A stretch of 64,000 nt of DNA from Promineifilum sp. (lineage in GTDB: Bacteria; Chloroflexota; Anaerolineae; Promineifilales; Promineifilaceae): the NCBI GenBank assembly GCA_020634335.1, contig JACKBY010000004.1, forward strand, positions 143,235-207,234, written 5' to 3'. Made by a program: the position numbers and the translations under genes. Positions 42,159-51,597 of the stretch are shown here, piece after piece. Within the stretch, counting starts at the first letter, position 1. Each line of letters starts with the position of its first letter. The notes under the pieces were generated by a model that was not told the origin of the DNA, searched no databases, and saw only the letters and a program-made list of their open reading frames with translations.

Positions 42159-44033
42159 ATGTCCATGACCACAAAAAGACCAACTTCGGGCCATAAGAAC
42201 AAGCCAAAAAAGACAGACAGTCAGGCGATTGATCCCAGAACCGGTAAAAAACCGAAATCCGCCGGCTTCATCGAAAGTAGCGACTTTAAACCCAACTGGC
42301 TGGAAACAGGCCCGCTGTCGCCCGACATGCTCCCTGAGCCGCCGACAACAGAAGATGCTCAGCTCACACCAGATGAGTTTGATACCCTTCAGGCCTCGTT
42401 GAAACGATTTTATGAGGAAGTTGGGGAAGACGAATTGCCCACCCCCCCCGCGACAGAGACAAGTGAGCTGGAACCAAAGGATTCTGTGCTGGAAGCCAAC
42501 CAAGATGACCTCCCCTCGAGCGAGGATAATTCCATCGAGCTTGTAGAGCTGGTAGACAACGCTCATGAGTTTGAAGAGGAAATAGCCACCACTCCCACCG
42601 AGGTTGAAGAGGCAACGGAGCCCTCCCCTCTAGAGGCGGAAGTCCAGTTGCCTGATGACTTGGAGGAAGACGCGGCCAAGCTGATACCCGAAGCGGCCGA
42701 GCTAATACCCGAAGAACCGGCGTGGATAGCCCCCCTGCTAGAGGCCGAGGCGGACGCCGCTGTGACACCTCCTTCTTCGTCACTATACGAAACATACCCT
42801 GTTACTGTGCCCGAAGATGACCCGGCGGATGACTTTGTCGACGATGAAGAACCCGAACCGGTCGCGGTAGCGGCCACCATCGCCCCAACACAAATCGCGC
42901 CCAAGCCCAGGAAGACCGCTCGCACCAAAACACGTCGCCGTCCCGACCGTCTGTCAGTCCTGCTGCTGCTCTTAAGTTTATTACTGCTGGGCGCGGCCGC
43001 TCTCGTCTATTTCGTCAATCCATTTTCACGTATTGCGCTTGGGGCAGCATCCTTGGCCCGACCGATTTCATCGCCCTCTACTCAATCCCCAACGGCCGGC
43101 AGCGGGGAGTGGTGCCTGGCGGGAGCATTTCTGCCGGCCGGGGCCGACCGGCCCAGATTGCTCGATAGCGGCTCGAACGGCGACATCCTGGCCGATGACC
43201 TGGTCTTTTCGCTCGAATACGTGTTCCCCCAGCCGGGAACATTTGAATGGCAAGTCGTCGACTGCAACAATGATGCGCTTGCCTATCCCGCGGATGCGCC
43301 GGCCTGGGCCACGACGACAGAGGCCAATCAGGCGGTTACCTTTAATTTTGACAGCGATCAACGCGCTGACCCCCTGTTCTTCCCTATTCCCTACGTCGTC
43401 AGCGCAATCGATGCCACCAGTAATTACCGTCTGATAGGCGATTTCCAGGACTGGGACCCCAACGATCCGTCGGCCGTACTACAACAACTCAACATTGGCC
43501 TCCACCAACAAGTCAGGCGCATCGCCCGCTCAGGCAGCTATGAAGCCTATATTATTGCCGCAGATAAAGGCCAAGCGATGGACGCCTATGGACGCACGAC
43601 AGTTCCCATTCCCTTCTCGTTCGAAACCGAGCGCAACGGCGAGTATGTCGTTTTCCTTGTCGACACAGACCGCGGCCGGGCATCGATCATGTACGACATG
43701 CCGCCCCTATTAACTTCATTGGCCTATGGTGACGGCAACTGGATTCTGAGCTTGGTTCTGGTCGGGCTGGCGTCTCTGTTGTTGCTCGGCCTGATCGTGC
43801 GCTGGATCATTCTACACAGCAAACGATTACAGATGGAAGCCGGATGTCCCAACTGCGGGCGGCAGGAATTGATGCGAATCTCCCGGCGCCCCACCGATCG
43901 GGCATTACACCTGATCGGCATTCCCGCCTATCGCTATCGCTGCCGCAACTGCGTGTGGGAAGGAACGCGGCTCAGCGAAGAAGGTGTGGCGATCTCTCCC
44001 GGCGTCAAGTTGGCCTACTTCGACGAGGAGTAG
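42159..44033 (+). CDS. Two-helix membrane protein with acidic N-terminus, external domain and C-terminal zinc ribbon
   Basis: The 624-aa protein has a long acidic, probably disordered cytoplasmic N-terminus (about 1-255, rich in Glu, Pro and Ala), then a membrane helix (about 262-285) and an external domain (about 310-525). A second helix follows (about 529-555), then a cytoplasmic zinc ribbon with Cys563-x2-Cys566 and Cys595-x2-Cys598 (CPNCGRQELMRISRR, IPAYRYRCRNCVWEG). The ribbon has the same Cys spacing as the protein at 12614 and 23 of 40 identical residues. The start is set by AGGA before ATG. I recognise no function; the topology suggests a sensor or scaffold linking an external domain to a cytoplasmic ribbon. 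Confidence 0.7.
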   Translation: MSMTTKRPTSGHKNKPKKTDSQAIDPRTGKKPKSAGFIESSDFKPNWLETGPLSPDMLPEPPTTEDAQLTPDEFDTLQASLKRFYEEVGEDELPTPPATETSELEPKDSVLEANQDDLPSSEDNSIELVELVDNAHEFEEEIATTPTEVEEATEPSPLEAEVQLPDDLEEDAAKLIPEAAELIPEEPAWIAPLLEAEADAAVTPPSSSLYETYPVTVPEDDPADDFVDDEEPEPVAVAATIAPTQIAPKPRKTARTKTRRRPDRLSVLLLLLSLLLLGAAALVYFVNPFSRIALGAASLARPISSPSTQSPTAGSGEWCLAGAFLPAGADRPRLLDSGSNGDILADDLVFSLEYVFPQPGTFEWQVVDCNNDALAYPADAPAWATTTEANQAVTFNFDSDQRADPLFFPIPYVVSAIDATSNYRLIGDFQDWDPNDPSAVLQQLNIGLHQQVRRIARSGSYEAYIIAADKGQAMDAYGRTTVPIPFSFETERNGEYVVFLVDTDRGRASIMYDMPPLLTSLAYGDGNWILSLVLVGLASLLLLGLIVRWIILHSKRLQMEAGCPNCGRQELMRISRRPTDRALHLIGIPAYRYRCRNCVWEGTRLSEEGVAISPGVKLAYFDEE

Positions 44034-44047
44034 GAATACCGACCGCG

Positions 44048-44770
44048 CTAGGCAGATTCGGCGTCGCCGAATCCCAGCGCGATACGCCGCACGCGGGTGT
44101 CGAGTGGGTCGATACCCAGAGCCATCAGCACGTCATCTGGTCGCCCCGTCTGCGAGGCGGTCTGCACCAGTCTCATAAGCAACAAAACCCCCCTCCCTCG
44201 GGGCACTACTTCCAGTTCCATAACAAGCGGTCGTAAATCGACGAGCTGAGGCTTGTCGGATTTGCGGCGGGAACGCTCGCGGACGAGCGATTCGGCCGCC
44301 AAGACGGCCGCCACATTCTCTCGCAGCTCGTCTTCATCGATTGGCTCCAGGAACTCCACCTCATAGGATGAGTCGGCCAGCAATTTCTGAATCGACGGAG
44401 CGGATAGCTCTACCTCTTCGGCGGCCGTGACCGTGATACCCGGCGGCATACTGAGGCCTAGACGCGCCAGGAATCGCGGCGGATCGACCGGCTCCGTCAG
44501 CCATACGTCGGCGATCTCGGCCTGGCTGGTGTAGCCCAGGGGCAAGGCGGCCGCCAAGGAAAGCCGCGGACGGCGGTTGAAACCCTGAGTATAAGCGATA
44601 GGCAATCCGGCCCGATTGAGGGCACGTTCCACGGCTCGCGCCAGGTCCAGATGACTGATATAGCGGGCCGTTCCCTCCTTGGTGAAGGTCATACGCATAC
44701 GCTGGACGGCCGCCATGGGCTGATGTTCGCTTTCCACGGGTGAAGTAATATCACGTTCAAGTGCCCCCAT
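44048..44770 (-). CDS. TIGR03936-family (DUF2344) radical-SAM-associated protein
   Basis: The 240-aa protein begins, after about 25 residues, with MRMTFTKEGTARYISHLDLA and AYTQGFNRRPRLSLAAALPL, the TIGR03936 signature. These proteins usually sit beside, or fused to, a B12-binding radical-SAM protein and RNase E/G in other bacteria. Here the partner is not adjacent. The function is not established. The start may be at 44770 or at an internal ATG at 44716; an upstream TTG is also in frame. It is divergent from the LysM/M23 lipoprotein gene. Confidence 0.85.
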   Translation of the reverse strand: MGALERDITSPVESEHQPMAAVQRMRMTFTKEGTARYISHLDLARAVERALNRAGLPIAYTQGFNRRPRLSLAAALPLGYTSQAEIADVWLTEPVDPPRFLARLGLSMPPGITVTAAEEVELSAPSIQKLLADSSYEVEFLEPIDEDELRENVAAVLAAESLVRERSRRKSDKPQLVDLRPLVMELEVVPRGRGVLLLMRLVQTASQTGRPDDVLMALGIDPLDTRVRRIALGFGDAESA

Positions 44771-44819
44771 CAACTCGCACCGGCACTCGACTGGTCGTGC
44801 GAGATGTCAGTAGCCGGGT

Positions 44820-44825
44820 TACAAT
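44820..44825 (+). promoter_or_regulatory. -10 box of the LysM/M23 gene, leaderless-type
   Basis: TACAAT ends seven bases before the ATG at 44833. No Shine-Dalgarno is present, so leaderless initiation is likely. Confidence 0.5.
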
Positions 44826-44832
44826 TTCCTTC

Positions 44833-46389
44833 ATGCGACCCGGATGGAGGTTCACCCGCATTCTCTACCGCTTGCCCCTGGTATTCATCCTGCCGGCGCT
44901 GGTCGGTTGTGTGCGGCCCAGCCCGACATCCTCCGACACGGGGCAATCCCAATCAGTGGAAGCCGCAGAAACCAGATCAGAGGATACCCCAAGCCCGGAT
45001 CGGCCTCTGATCGAACAATTGGGCACAGCGGTTCCCGCCTATTCCGGCCGGCCAACGGCCGACGCCGCCCATTATGATACTACCGTTCCCGAGGGCGGCG
45101 CGCTGGGAAACCATACGGTAGCCGCCGGCGATACGCTTGGTCTCCTGGCTCAACGCTACAGCACAACCGTGGAACAGTTAATGAGTTTGAATGGCCTGAC
45201 GGATCCCGATCTCCTGCAAGTCGGGCAGACGCTCCAAGTGCCGGGAGTCGATATCCAAAAAGTTGTCGGCCCGGATTTCAAGATCATACCAGATAGCGAA
45301 CTTCTCTATGGCCCCGGGGCCAAGGGTTTCGACGCCGGCGCATTTTTGGTCAAGCTGGGGGGCTATGTGACGAGTTACCACGAAGAGGTCGAGGGGCAAT
45401 CGATGGACGGCCCGGCTATTCTTCAGCTCGTCGCCGACCGGCATAGCGTCAACCCGCGATTGCTCATCGCCATTGTCGAACACCAAACGGGCTGGATCAC
45501 CCGGCCGTCGCCTCCCTCCACCACGATCAACCTGGGGTACAGCGGTACAGGCTCGCCGGGCTTTTACGGACAGTTGAGCTGGGCCGCCAACCTGCTCAAT
45601 CTGGGGTTCTATGGCCGCGCCGAAGGCGGTTTACGCGGCTTTAATCTGGGAGACGATACACAGATCGCTTTTTCGCCGATCATCAACGACGGAACGGCCG
45701 GTGTGCAGCGTTACTTCGGAGCCGTCAACGATGTCACCTATGACACTTGGCAGCAAACTGTCGGTGCCGAGGGATTCCTGCTGACCTTCACGCGGCTGTT
45801 CGGCAATCCCTTCGCCTATACATTTGAGCCGCTATTGCCCGCCGGACTCGATGCCCCACCCATGGAACTGCCTTGGGATGCTGACGAAACGTGGTATTTC
45901 ACGGGAGGGCCACACGGGGCCTGGAACTCCGGCTCGGCCTGGGGCGCACTAGACTTCGTCCCTCCCGGAGAAGCTGGTTGCGTGCAGAGCGAGGCGTGGG
46001 TGACGAGTATGACCGACGGCGTCGTCGTCCGCAGCGGACACGGCGCGGTTGTCATCGACATGGACGGCGACAACTACGCGGGAACGGGCTGGGCCATTAC
46101 CTATATGCACCTGGAAACGCGAGATCGCATAGCGCTCGGAACCGCGGTGAAGACCGGCGACCACCTGGGTCATCCCTCTTGCGAGGGCGGCTTCTCTAAC
46201 GGCACGCATCTCCACATCACTCGCAGCTACAACGGCCGCTGGATCAGCGCCGACGGCGACCTGCCCTTCGTCATGAGCGGTTGGGTTTCCTCCGGGGCCG
46301 GCGCGGAATATGACGGCTACCTGACCCGCGGAGCCGCTAGCCGTGTGGCCTGCGTCTGTCGCGAGGAAGTCAATGCCATCAATCGCTAG
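44833..46389 (+). CDS. Lipoprotein with LysM and M23-type peptidase domains
   Basis: The 518-aa product has a lipobox (LYRLPLVFILPALVGC). A LysM domain at about 92-137 (VAAGDTLGLLAQRYSTTVEQ) should bind peptidoglycan. A lysozyme-like middle part (about 175-345) includes DGPAILQLVADRHSVNPRLL and HQTGWITR. The C-terminal M23 domain (about 355-470) has the metal-site pattern PHGAWNSGSAWGALDF and NGTHLHITRS. Together it looks like a surface-anchored cell-wall endopeptidase for growth or separation. A TACAAT lies 7 nt before the ATG. Its last 11 bases overlap the convergent HIT gene. Confidence 0.85.
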   Translation: MRPGWRFTRILYRLPLVFILPALVGCVRPSPTSSDTGQSQSVEAAETRSEDTPSPDRPLIEQLGTAVPAYSGRPTADAAHYDTTVPEGGALGNHTVAAGDTLGLLAQRYSTTVEQLMSLNGLTDPDLLQVGQTLQVPGVDIQKVVGPDFKIIPDSELLYGPGAKGFDAGAFLVKLGGYVTSYHEEVEGQSMDGPAILQLVADRHSVNPRLLIAIVEHQTGWITRPSPPSTTINLGYSGTGSPGFYGQLSWAANLLNLGFYGRAEGGLRGFNLGDDTQIAFSPIINDGTAGVQRYFGAVNDVTYDTWQQTVGAEGFLLTFTRLFGNPFAYTFEPLLPAGLDAPPMELPWDADETWYFTGGPHGAWNSGSAWGALDFVPPGEAGCVQSEAWVTSMTDGVVVRSGHGAVVIDMDGDNYAGTGWAITYMHLETRDRIALGTAVKTGDHLGHPSCEGGFSNGTHLHITRSYNGRWISADGDLPFVMSGWVSSGAGAEYDGYLTRGAASRVACVCREEVNAINR

Positions 46390-46732
46390 GACGTGCAACT
46401 ATCGGCCCCATTCGCCGGCCGCCGACCAGATGCATATGGAGATGATAAACTTCCTGACCTCCATCGCGGTTGCAATTGACGATCAGCCGATAACCGCTTT
46501 CGGCAATGCCCTCCTGTTCGGCTATTTTGCGGGCCGCCAGAAACATTCGCCCGGCCGCACGTTCATCCCCCTCCGTCAGGTCATTGACCGTGGGGATCTC
46601 GGCATTGGGGACGATCAGGATGTGGACCGGAGCGACAGGATGAATGTCGCGAAAAGCGGTCACCAGATCATCCTGATAGACAATAGTTGCCGGCAACTCA
46701 CCGCTGATGATCTTCGAGAAAATTGTGGACAA
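46379..46732 (-). CDS. HIT-family nucleotide-binding protein (HINT type)
   Basis: The 117-aa protein carries the histidine triad VYHLHMHLVGG and the N-terminal pattern TIFSKIISGELPATIVYQDD of HINT proteins. They hydrolyse adenosine phosphoramidates or acyl-adenylates. The start is a TTG: a strong GGAGG lies seven bases upstream, while the in-frame upstream ATG at 46762 has no such site and would add residues absent from the family. It is convergent with the LysM/M23 gene. Confidence 0.9.
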   Translation of the reverse strand: MSTIFSKIISGELPATIVYQDDLVTAFRDIHPVAPVHILIVPNAEIPTVNDLTEGDERAAGRMFLAARKIAEQEGIAESGYRLIVNCNRDGGQEVYHLHMHLVGGRRMGPIVARPSD

Positions 46733-46825
46733 GGTCCGCCCTCCTTTGGCCCGATGGCCCATTCCAGATTATTATATGATCCGTTTTATCGGTATTCGCC
46801 TCAGCGCGCAACCAACAGATGTTGT

Positions 46826-46831
46826 TATAAT
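46826..46831 (+). promoter_or_regulatory. Extended -10 box of the PEP-binding pair
   Basis: TGTTATAAT is an extended -10. It lies 46 nt before the ATG at 46878. A -35 is not evident. Confidence 0.55.
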
Positions 46832-46877
46832 GAAGCCTGAGCGCTCATTCCAACAGCATCAGGCAAGATAGATACAA

Positions 46878-49214
46878 ATGACATCGCCTCTCTTACCGCG
46901 CAGCGTTACGCCTGCCATCGACATTTACATCCGGTTGGCCCAGTTTCCGGTTCTGGCCGACAAAATCCGCGCGCGAATGCGAGAGGACCTGTTCAGTCGC
47001 GGCATCACTGATGAGGCCAGCTTCGAGGCCCAGGTTCGCGAGAAGGCCATCGAATCGCAGCGGCGCGAGCGATTGACCGACCCCTATGGGCAGGAAGAAA
47101 CCCACGTCTGGCAAAAACGCAAATCCCGCATTCGCGACTTTCAAACAGATGCCCTCTTCGCCGACAACCTGGGCGGCGTCCTGCTGGATACGATCATCCA
47201 GGACGTGCTGAAAAGCCAGCCATCGCCTTCATCCTCGCCCGGCCTCAACTTCAATCCCGAAATTTCTCCCTGGGAAGTGCTTTTCCGCCAGGGCGAAATC
47301 TATGAGCAACTGCCGGAGGCGGAGTACAAGCGCGATCAGCACCATTTGGAAGAGATTAAGGTCGTGTTGATCAAGCGGATGATAAGTGATCAGCTCCCCT
47401 ACATCGGCGTGGCCAAGAATATATTCAAGATTCGCGACCTGCGGTACATCTACGACCGTCGCATCGGCAGCGGCAAGATCGGCGGCAAAGCGGCCGGCCT
47501 CATGCTGGCCTGGCGCATACTGCAGCAGGAAACGGGCAACAGTGACGGTATTCATCCCTACATCGGCATTCCCCAATCTTATTTTATCGGCACCGAGGTT
47601 ATCTACGAATTCCGGTTGATGAACGGGCTGGATCATTTCATGAACCAGAAGTATCGGTCACTGGCCGAAATCCGCGAGGAATATCCGCGAATTGTAGAGG
47701 CCCACCTGGCCGGCGACTTCCCCCCGGCCATCATCAATCAGCTTCGCGCCGTGATGGCCGATATCGGCGATAATCCGATCATCGTGCGCTCGTCAAGTTT
47801 GCTGGAGGACAACTTCGGTTATGCCTTTGCCGGCAAATACAACAGCTACTTCTGCCCCAACCAGGGAACAGCCGAAGAAAATCTGAACGCCTTACTGAAT
47901 GCCGTACGTCGCGTCTTCGCCAGCACGCTGAACCCGGACGCCATCCTCTATCGTCAGAAACACGGCCTGATCGATTATGATGAACGCATGGCCGTCCTGA
48001 TCCAAAAAGCCGTGGGCAAGCCATACGGACGCTACTACTTCCCCGTGCTGGCCGGGGTGGCTTTCAGCCAAAACCCCTTCCGCTGGAACCAAAAAATCAG
48101 GCGCGAGGACGGTTTTTTGAGGCTGGTGTGGGGATTTGGCACGCGCGCCGTCGATCGCGTCAGCAACGATTACCCTCGCCTCATTGCCCTCAGCCATCCC
48201 CAGCTCCGGCCCGAGACCACAACCGAAGCGATCCGCCAATATTCTCAATGGTACATTGACGTCATCGACACGCAAGACAACACATTCAAAACTCTCCACG
48301 TGCTTGACATCCTCGACGAGAAATACCCCTACCTTCGCTACATCACCTCGGTGAATCGCGACGACTATCTCCAGGAGATATTTTCCATCGCCTCCCTGCA
48401 ACCCGACGATGAGTTCATCCTGACTTTCAATGGTCTGACCAAGGATCGCCGTTTCGTCAACCTGATGCGTACGGCCCTGCAACAACTGGAAGCGACGTAT
48501 CAGCGTCCGGTTGACGTCGAATTCGTCGTCGATATTTTGCCCGGCTACCCTCATACCGAGTACCGGCTCCATGTTCTCCAGTGCCGGCCATTGAGCCAGC
48601 GCGCCGAAGACGCCGCGGTCGCCATACCCGCCGACATTCCCGCCGAGTCGATCCTCTTTACCTCGAACCACCTGGTGCCCGACGGCCGCGCCGAGGGAAT
48701 CCGCTACATTGTTTTCGTGGACCCCGAACGGTACTTTGACCTGCATGACGCCACCACCAAGCATGAGCTGGCGCGCGCCGTCGGCCGGCTCAACAAGCGT
48801 TTGGAAGAAGAGTCGTTTATCCTGATGGGGCCGGGTCGTTGGGGGAGCGTCAACATCGATCTGGGCGTTCACGTGAGCTACGCCGACATATTTAACACCA
48901 AAGTCCTCGTCGAGATCGCCGTAGCTCACGACGGTTATATGCCCGAACTATCCTACGGCACCCATTTCTTTCAGGACTTGGTCGAGGCGGGGATTCACTC
49001 TCTGGCTCTGCACCTGGAAGACAAAACCGATAGTGCCACGCTGAAATGGGCCTTCTTCAGAAACTCACCCAACCAACTAGACGAATTGTTACCCGAAGAT
49101 GCCCGTCTCGCCCCTTACCTCAAAGTCATTGATCTGGCTCTACTGCCCGGGAACCCCCGACTGCACGTCCTAATGAACGGCGCTCAAGATGAAGCGGTCG
49201 GCTATTTATCCTGA
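46878..49214 (+). CDS. PEP/pyruvate-binding-domain protein, paralog A
   Basis: The 778-aa protein contains an ATP-grasp-type PPDK N-terminal domain: GSGKIGGKAAGLMLAWRI, IIVRSSSLLEDNFGYAFAGK and YNSYFCPNQGTAEEN. It is preceded by about 190 residues of helical sequence (TPAIDIYIRLAQFP). It lacks the swivelling phospho-His domain and the PEP/pyruvate barrel of full PPDK or PEP synthase. In their place is a C-terminal region with SFILMGPGRWGSVNIDLGV and LSYGTHFFQDLVEAGI. It cannot carry out the full dikinase reaction alone. A close paralog follows 13 bp downstream. Substrate and partner unknown. Confidence 0.78.
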   Translation: MTSPLLPRSVTPAIDIYIRLAQFPVLADKIRARMREDLFSRGITDEASFEAQVREKAIESQRRERLTDPYGQEETHVWQKRKSRIRDFQTDALFADNLGGVLLDTIIQDVLKSQPSPSSSPGLNFNPEISPWEVLFRQGEIYEQLPEAEYKRDQHHLEEIKVVLIKRMISDQLPYIGVAKNIFKIRDLRYIYDRRIGSGKIGGKAAGLMLAWRILQQETGNSDGIHPYIGIPQSYFIGTEVIYEFRLMNGLDHFMNQKYRSLAEIREEYPRIVEAHLAGDFPPAIINQLRAVMADIGDNPIIVRSSSLLEDNFGYAFAGKYNSYFCPNQGTAEENLNALLNAVRRVFASTLNPDAILYRQKHGLIDYDERMAVLIQKAVGKPYGRYYFPVLAGVAFSQNPFRWNQKIRREDGFLRLVWGFGTRAVDRVSNDYPRLIALSHPQLRPETTTEAIRQYSQWYIDVIDTQDNTFKTLHVLDILDEKYPYLRYITSVNRDDYLQEIFSIASLQPDDEFILTFNGLTKDRRFVNLMRTALQQLEATYQRPVDVEFVVDILPGYPHTEYRLHVLQCRPLSQRAEDAAVAIPADIPAESILFTSNHLVPDGRAEGIRYIVFVDPERYFDLHDATTKHELARAVGRLNKRLEEESFILMGPGRWGSVNIDLGVHVSYADIFNTKVLVEIAVAHDGYMPELSYGTHFFQDLVEAGIHSLALHLEDKTDSATLKWAFFRNSPNQLDELLPEDARLAPYLKVIDLALLPGNPRLHVLMNGAQDEAVGYLS

Positions 49215-49227
49215 GGACTCAATCATC

Positions 49228-51567
49228 ATGTCCGAGCTACGACTGCGAACCACGACGCCCACGATCGATATTTACATCAAGTTGGCTCAATACCCGATCC
49301 TGGCCGACCGCCTGCGCGAGCGCATGCGCCAGGAGCTTTTTCGCCGCGGCATCGTCGACCCGGACAAATTCGAACATGAAGTGCGCGAACTCAGCCTGGC
49401 CTCCCAACAACGGGAAGGGTTGGGCGACCCCTACTATGAAGAGGACTCCCACACCTGGCAAACCCGGGTCGAGCGCATCCGCGACTACCATACCGATGCC
49501 TACTTTGCCGACAACATCGGCAGCGCCCGGCTGGATGCCCTGATCGACGAAGTGCTCAACAGCCGCCCATCCTCCCCCGATATGGTGGCAATCTCCTTTA
49601 ATCCGGAAATCGCGCCCTGGGAAATGCTTTTCCAGCAGGGGGAAGTGTACGAGCGAATGCCGCCGGAAGAATTAGAGCGTCATCGCCATCATCTGGAGGA
49701 GATCAAAGTCGTCCTCATCAAGCGCCTGATGAGCGATCAGCTGCCGTTTATTGGTGTGGCCAAGCGCGTGCTGAGAATGCGCGACCTGCGACGCATCCAT
49801 CACAGTCTCATCGGCACGGGCAAGATCGGCGGCAAGGCGGCGGGCATGATCCTGGCCTGGCGCATCCTGCAAGAAGTGGATGAAAAATTCAAAAATGGCG
49901 TAATCAATATCCCGGAGTCCTACTTCATTGGCACAGACGTCATCTACGAGTTTTTCCTGATGAACCGGCTGGAACATCATATGAACCAGAAATACCGGCC
50001 GATCAGCGAAATTCGTTCCGACTATCCACAAATTGTGCGGGATTTTGTGGCCTCCCGGCTGCCCGACTATCTGGTGATACAAATACGGGAAGTCGTCGAA
50101 TCTCTGGGCGATACCCCCCTCATCGTGCGCTCGTCGAGCTTGCTGGAAGACAACTTCGGTTTTTCCTTCGCCGGTAAATACAACAGCTTCTTCTGTGCTA
50201 ACCAGGGAACACCGGAAGAAAATCTGACGTGTGTGCTAGAGGCGATCTGTCGCGTGTTCGCCAGTTCGCTCAATCCCGATGCCCTTCTCTATCGCAAAAA
50301 ACACGACCTGATCGACTACGATGAGCGGATGGCGATCTTGTTGCAGAGTGTGACCGGCCATTGGCGCGGCCGATACTTTTTCCCCGACGTGGCCGGCGTG
50401 GGTTTTAGCGAGAACCCTTTCTGCTGGACGCCGGAGATCAAACGCGGCGAAGGCTTTCTGCGCGTCGTCACGGGCATGGGCACGCGCGCCGTCGACCGGG
50501 TAGCTCAGGATTACCCGCGTCTGATCCCGCTGAGTCACCCGGAGTTGCGACCCGAAGACACGGTTGAAGGCCGCCGCATCTATGCCCAGCGGTTTATGGA
50601 AGTCGTTGACCGCCAACAAAATAGCATCGTGACTGTCCCGGTGCGCGAAGGTCTGGTCGATTGTCCGTCGCTCCTGTCGCTGATTGCCTCCGTCGACACG
50701 GGCGAGGCACTTCTATCCATTCCCCCGGAGGACGCGTTGCATCCTGACGAGCACATCGTCCTGACCTTCGATGCCCTGACCCAGGATCAGATATTTATTG
50801 ATATGATGCGCGACACCTTGCAACGTCTGGAAGATGTCTATAAAGGACCGGTCGATCTTGAGTTCGCTGTGATGATTGACGAGGCAAACGAGCGTGGAGA
50901 CGAGCGAAATTACCAATTATATGTGCTCGAATGTCGCCCCCTGAACGAGCGTCGTGCGGCCAGAGATGAAATTGACCCCGCTGAAACGAATGATAACCGG
51001 CGACTCTTTGCCATGCCCACCCTGCTCCCTTCGGGCATCGTCGAGGCGATAGATTTTCTGGTTTTCGTCGATCCCGAAGTTTATTATGACATCGAAGAGG
51101 AAGAACAACGGATTCAGGTGGCCGAGACCATTACCACGCTCAATGATTTGCTGCCGGCCGGCCACTTCGGCCTGGTGGGGCCGGGTCGTTGGGGAGTGCT
51201 CAACAGCCGCCTGAGCGTACCGGTCACGTATAGTGACGTCTGCAATGCCCGGCTACTGGTCGAGATTAGTCCTCCTTATACGCCCGCGCCGGAGATGGCC
51301 TACGGGACAGATTTCTTCGAGGAAGTCCAGGAGGCAGACATCTTCGTGTTGGGCATTCAGCCAACGCCTCACGGCGGCACGATGGACTGGGATCTGCTGC
51401 GAAATTCGCCTAACCAATTGCTGGCCTATGTGCCCGACGCGGCCAAATGGGCGGAATGCGTGCGGGTGATCGATCTGAAATCAGTGGCCGGCAGCTCGTT
51501 GAAGATCATTATCGACGAGGAAACGAACGAGGCCATCGCCTGCTTCGACGACGTTTCTCCCCAATAG
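49228..51567 (+). CDS. PEP/pyruvate-binding-domain protein, paralog B
   Basis: The 779-aa paralog of the upstream gene has the same layout: helical start (TPTIDIYIKLAQYPILADRL), PPDK-N core (GTGKIGGKAAGMILAWRI, LIVRSSSLLEDNFGFSFAGK) and the C-terminal GPGRWGVLNSRLSVPV with AYGTDFFEEVQEADI. In this copy the otherwise shared GTHFFQDL reads GTDFFEEV, so the C-terminal site may have diverged. No phospho-His domain. The start is set by GAGGA before ATG; an in-frame upstream ATG lies inside the first gene. The tandem arrangement suggests a heteromeric complex. Confidence 0.78.
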   Translation: MSELRLRTTTPTIDIYIKLAQYPILADRLRERMRQELFRRGIVDPDKFEHEVRELSLASQQREGLGDPYYEEDSHTWQTRVERIRDYHTDAYFADNIGSARLDALIDEVLNSRPSSPDMVAISFNPEIAPWEMLFQQGEVYERMPPEELERHRHHLEEIKVVLIKRLMSDQLPFIGVAKRVLRMRDLRRIHHSLIGTGKIGGKAAGMILAWRILQEVDEKFKNGVINIPESYFIGTDVIYEFFLMNRLEHHMNQKYRPISEIRSDYPQIVRDFVASRLPDYLVIQIREVVESLGDTPLIVRSSSLLEDNFGFSFAGKYNSFFCANQGTPEENLTCVLEAICRVFASSLNPDALLYRKKHDLIDYDERMAILLQSVTGHWRGRYFFPDVAGVGFSENPFCWTPEIKRGEGFLRVVTGMGTRAVDRVAQDYPRLIPLSHPELRPEDTVEGRRIYAQRFMEVVDRQQNSIVTVPVREGLVDCPSLLSLIASVDTGEALLSIPPEDALHPDEHIVLTFDALTQDQIFIDMMRDTLQRLEDVYKGPVDLEFAVMIDEANERGDERNYQLYVLECRPLNERRAARDEIDPAETNDNRRLFAMPTLLPSGIVEAIDFLVFVDPEVYYDIEEEEQRIQVAETITTLNDLLPAGHFGLVGPGRWGVLNSRLSVPVTYSDVCNARLLVEISPPYTPAPEMAYGTDFFEEVQEADIFVLGIQPTPHGGTMDWDLLRNSPNQLLAYVPDAAKWAECVRVIDLKSVAGSSLKIIIDEETNEAIACFDDVSPQ

Positions 51568-51597
51568 CAGACTGCAAATGAGCGGCCCGTGTCCCCA

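Noticed and set aside
46732..46762. Longer HIT protein from the ATG at 46762
   Set aside because: Only the TTG at 46732 has a Shine-Dalgarno (GGAGG), and the family starts with TIFSKI near that point.
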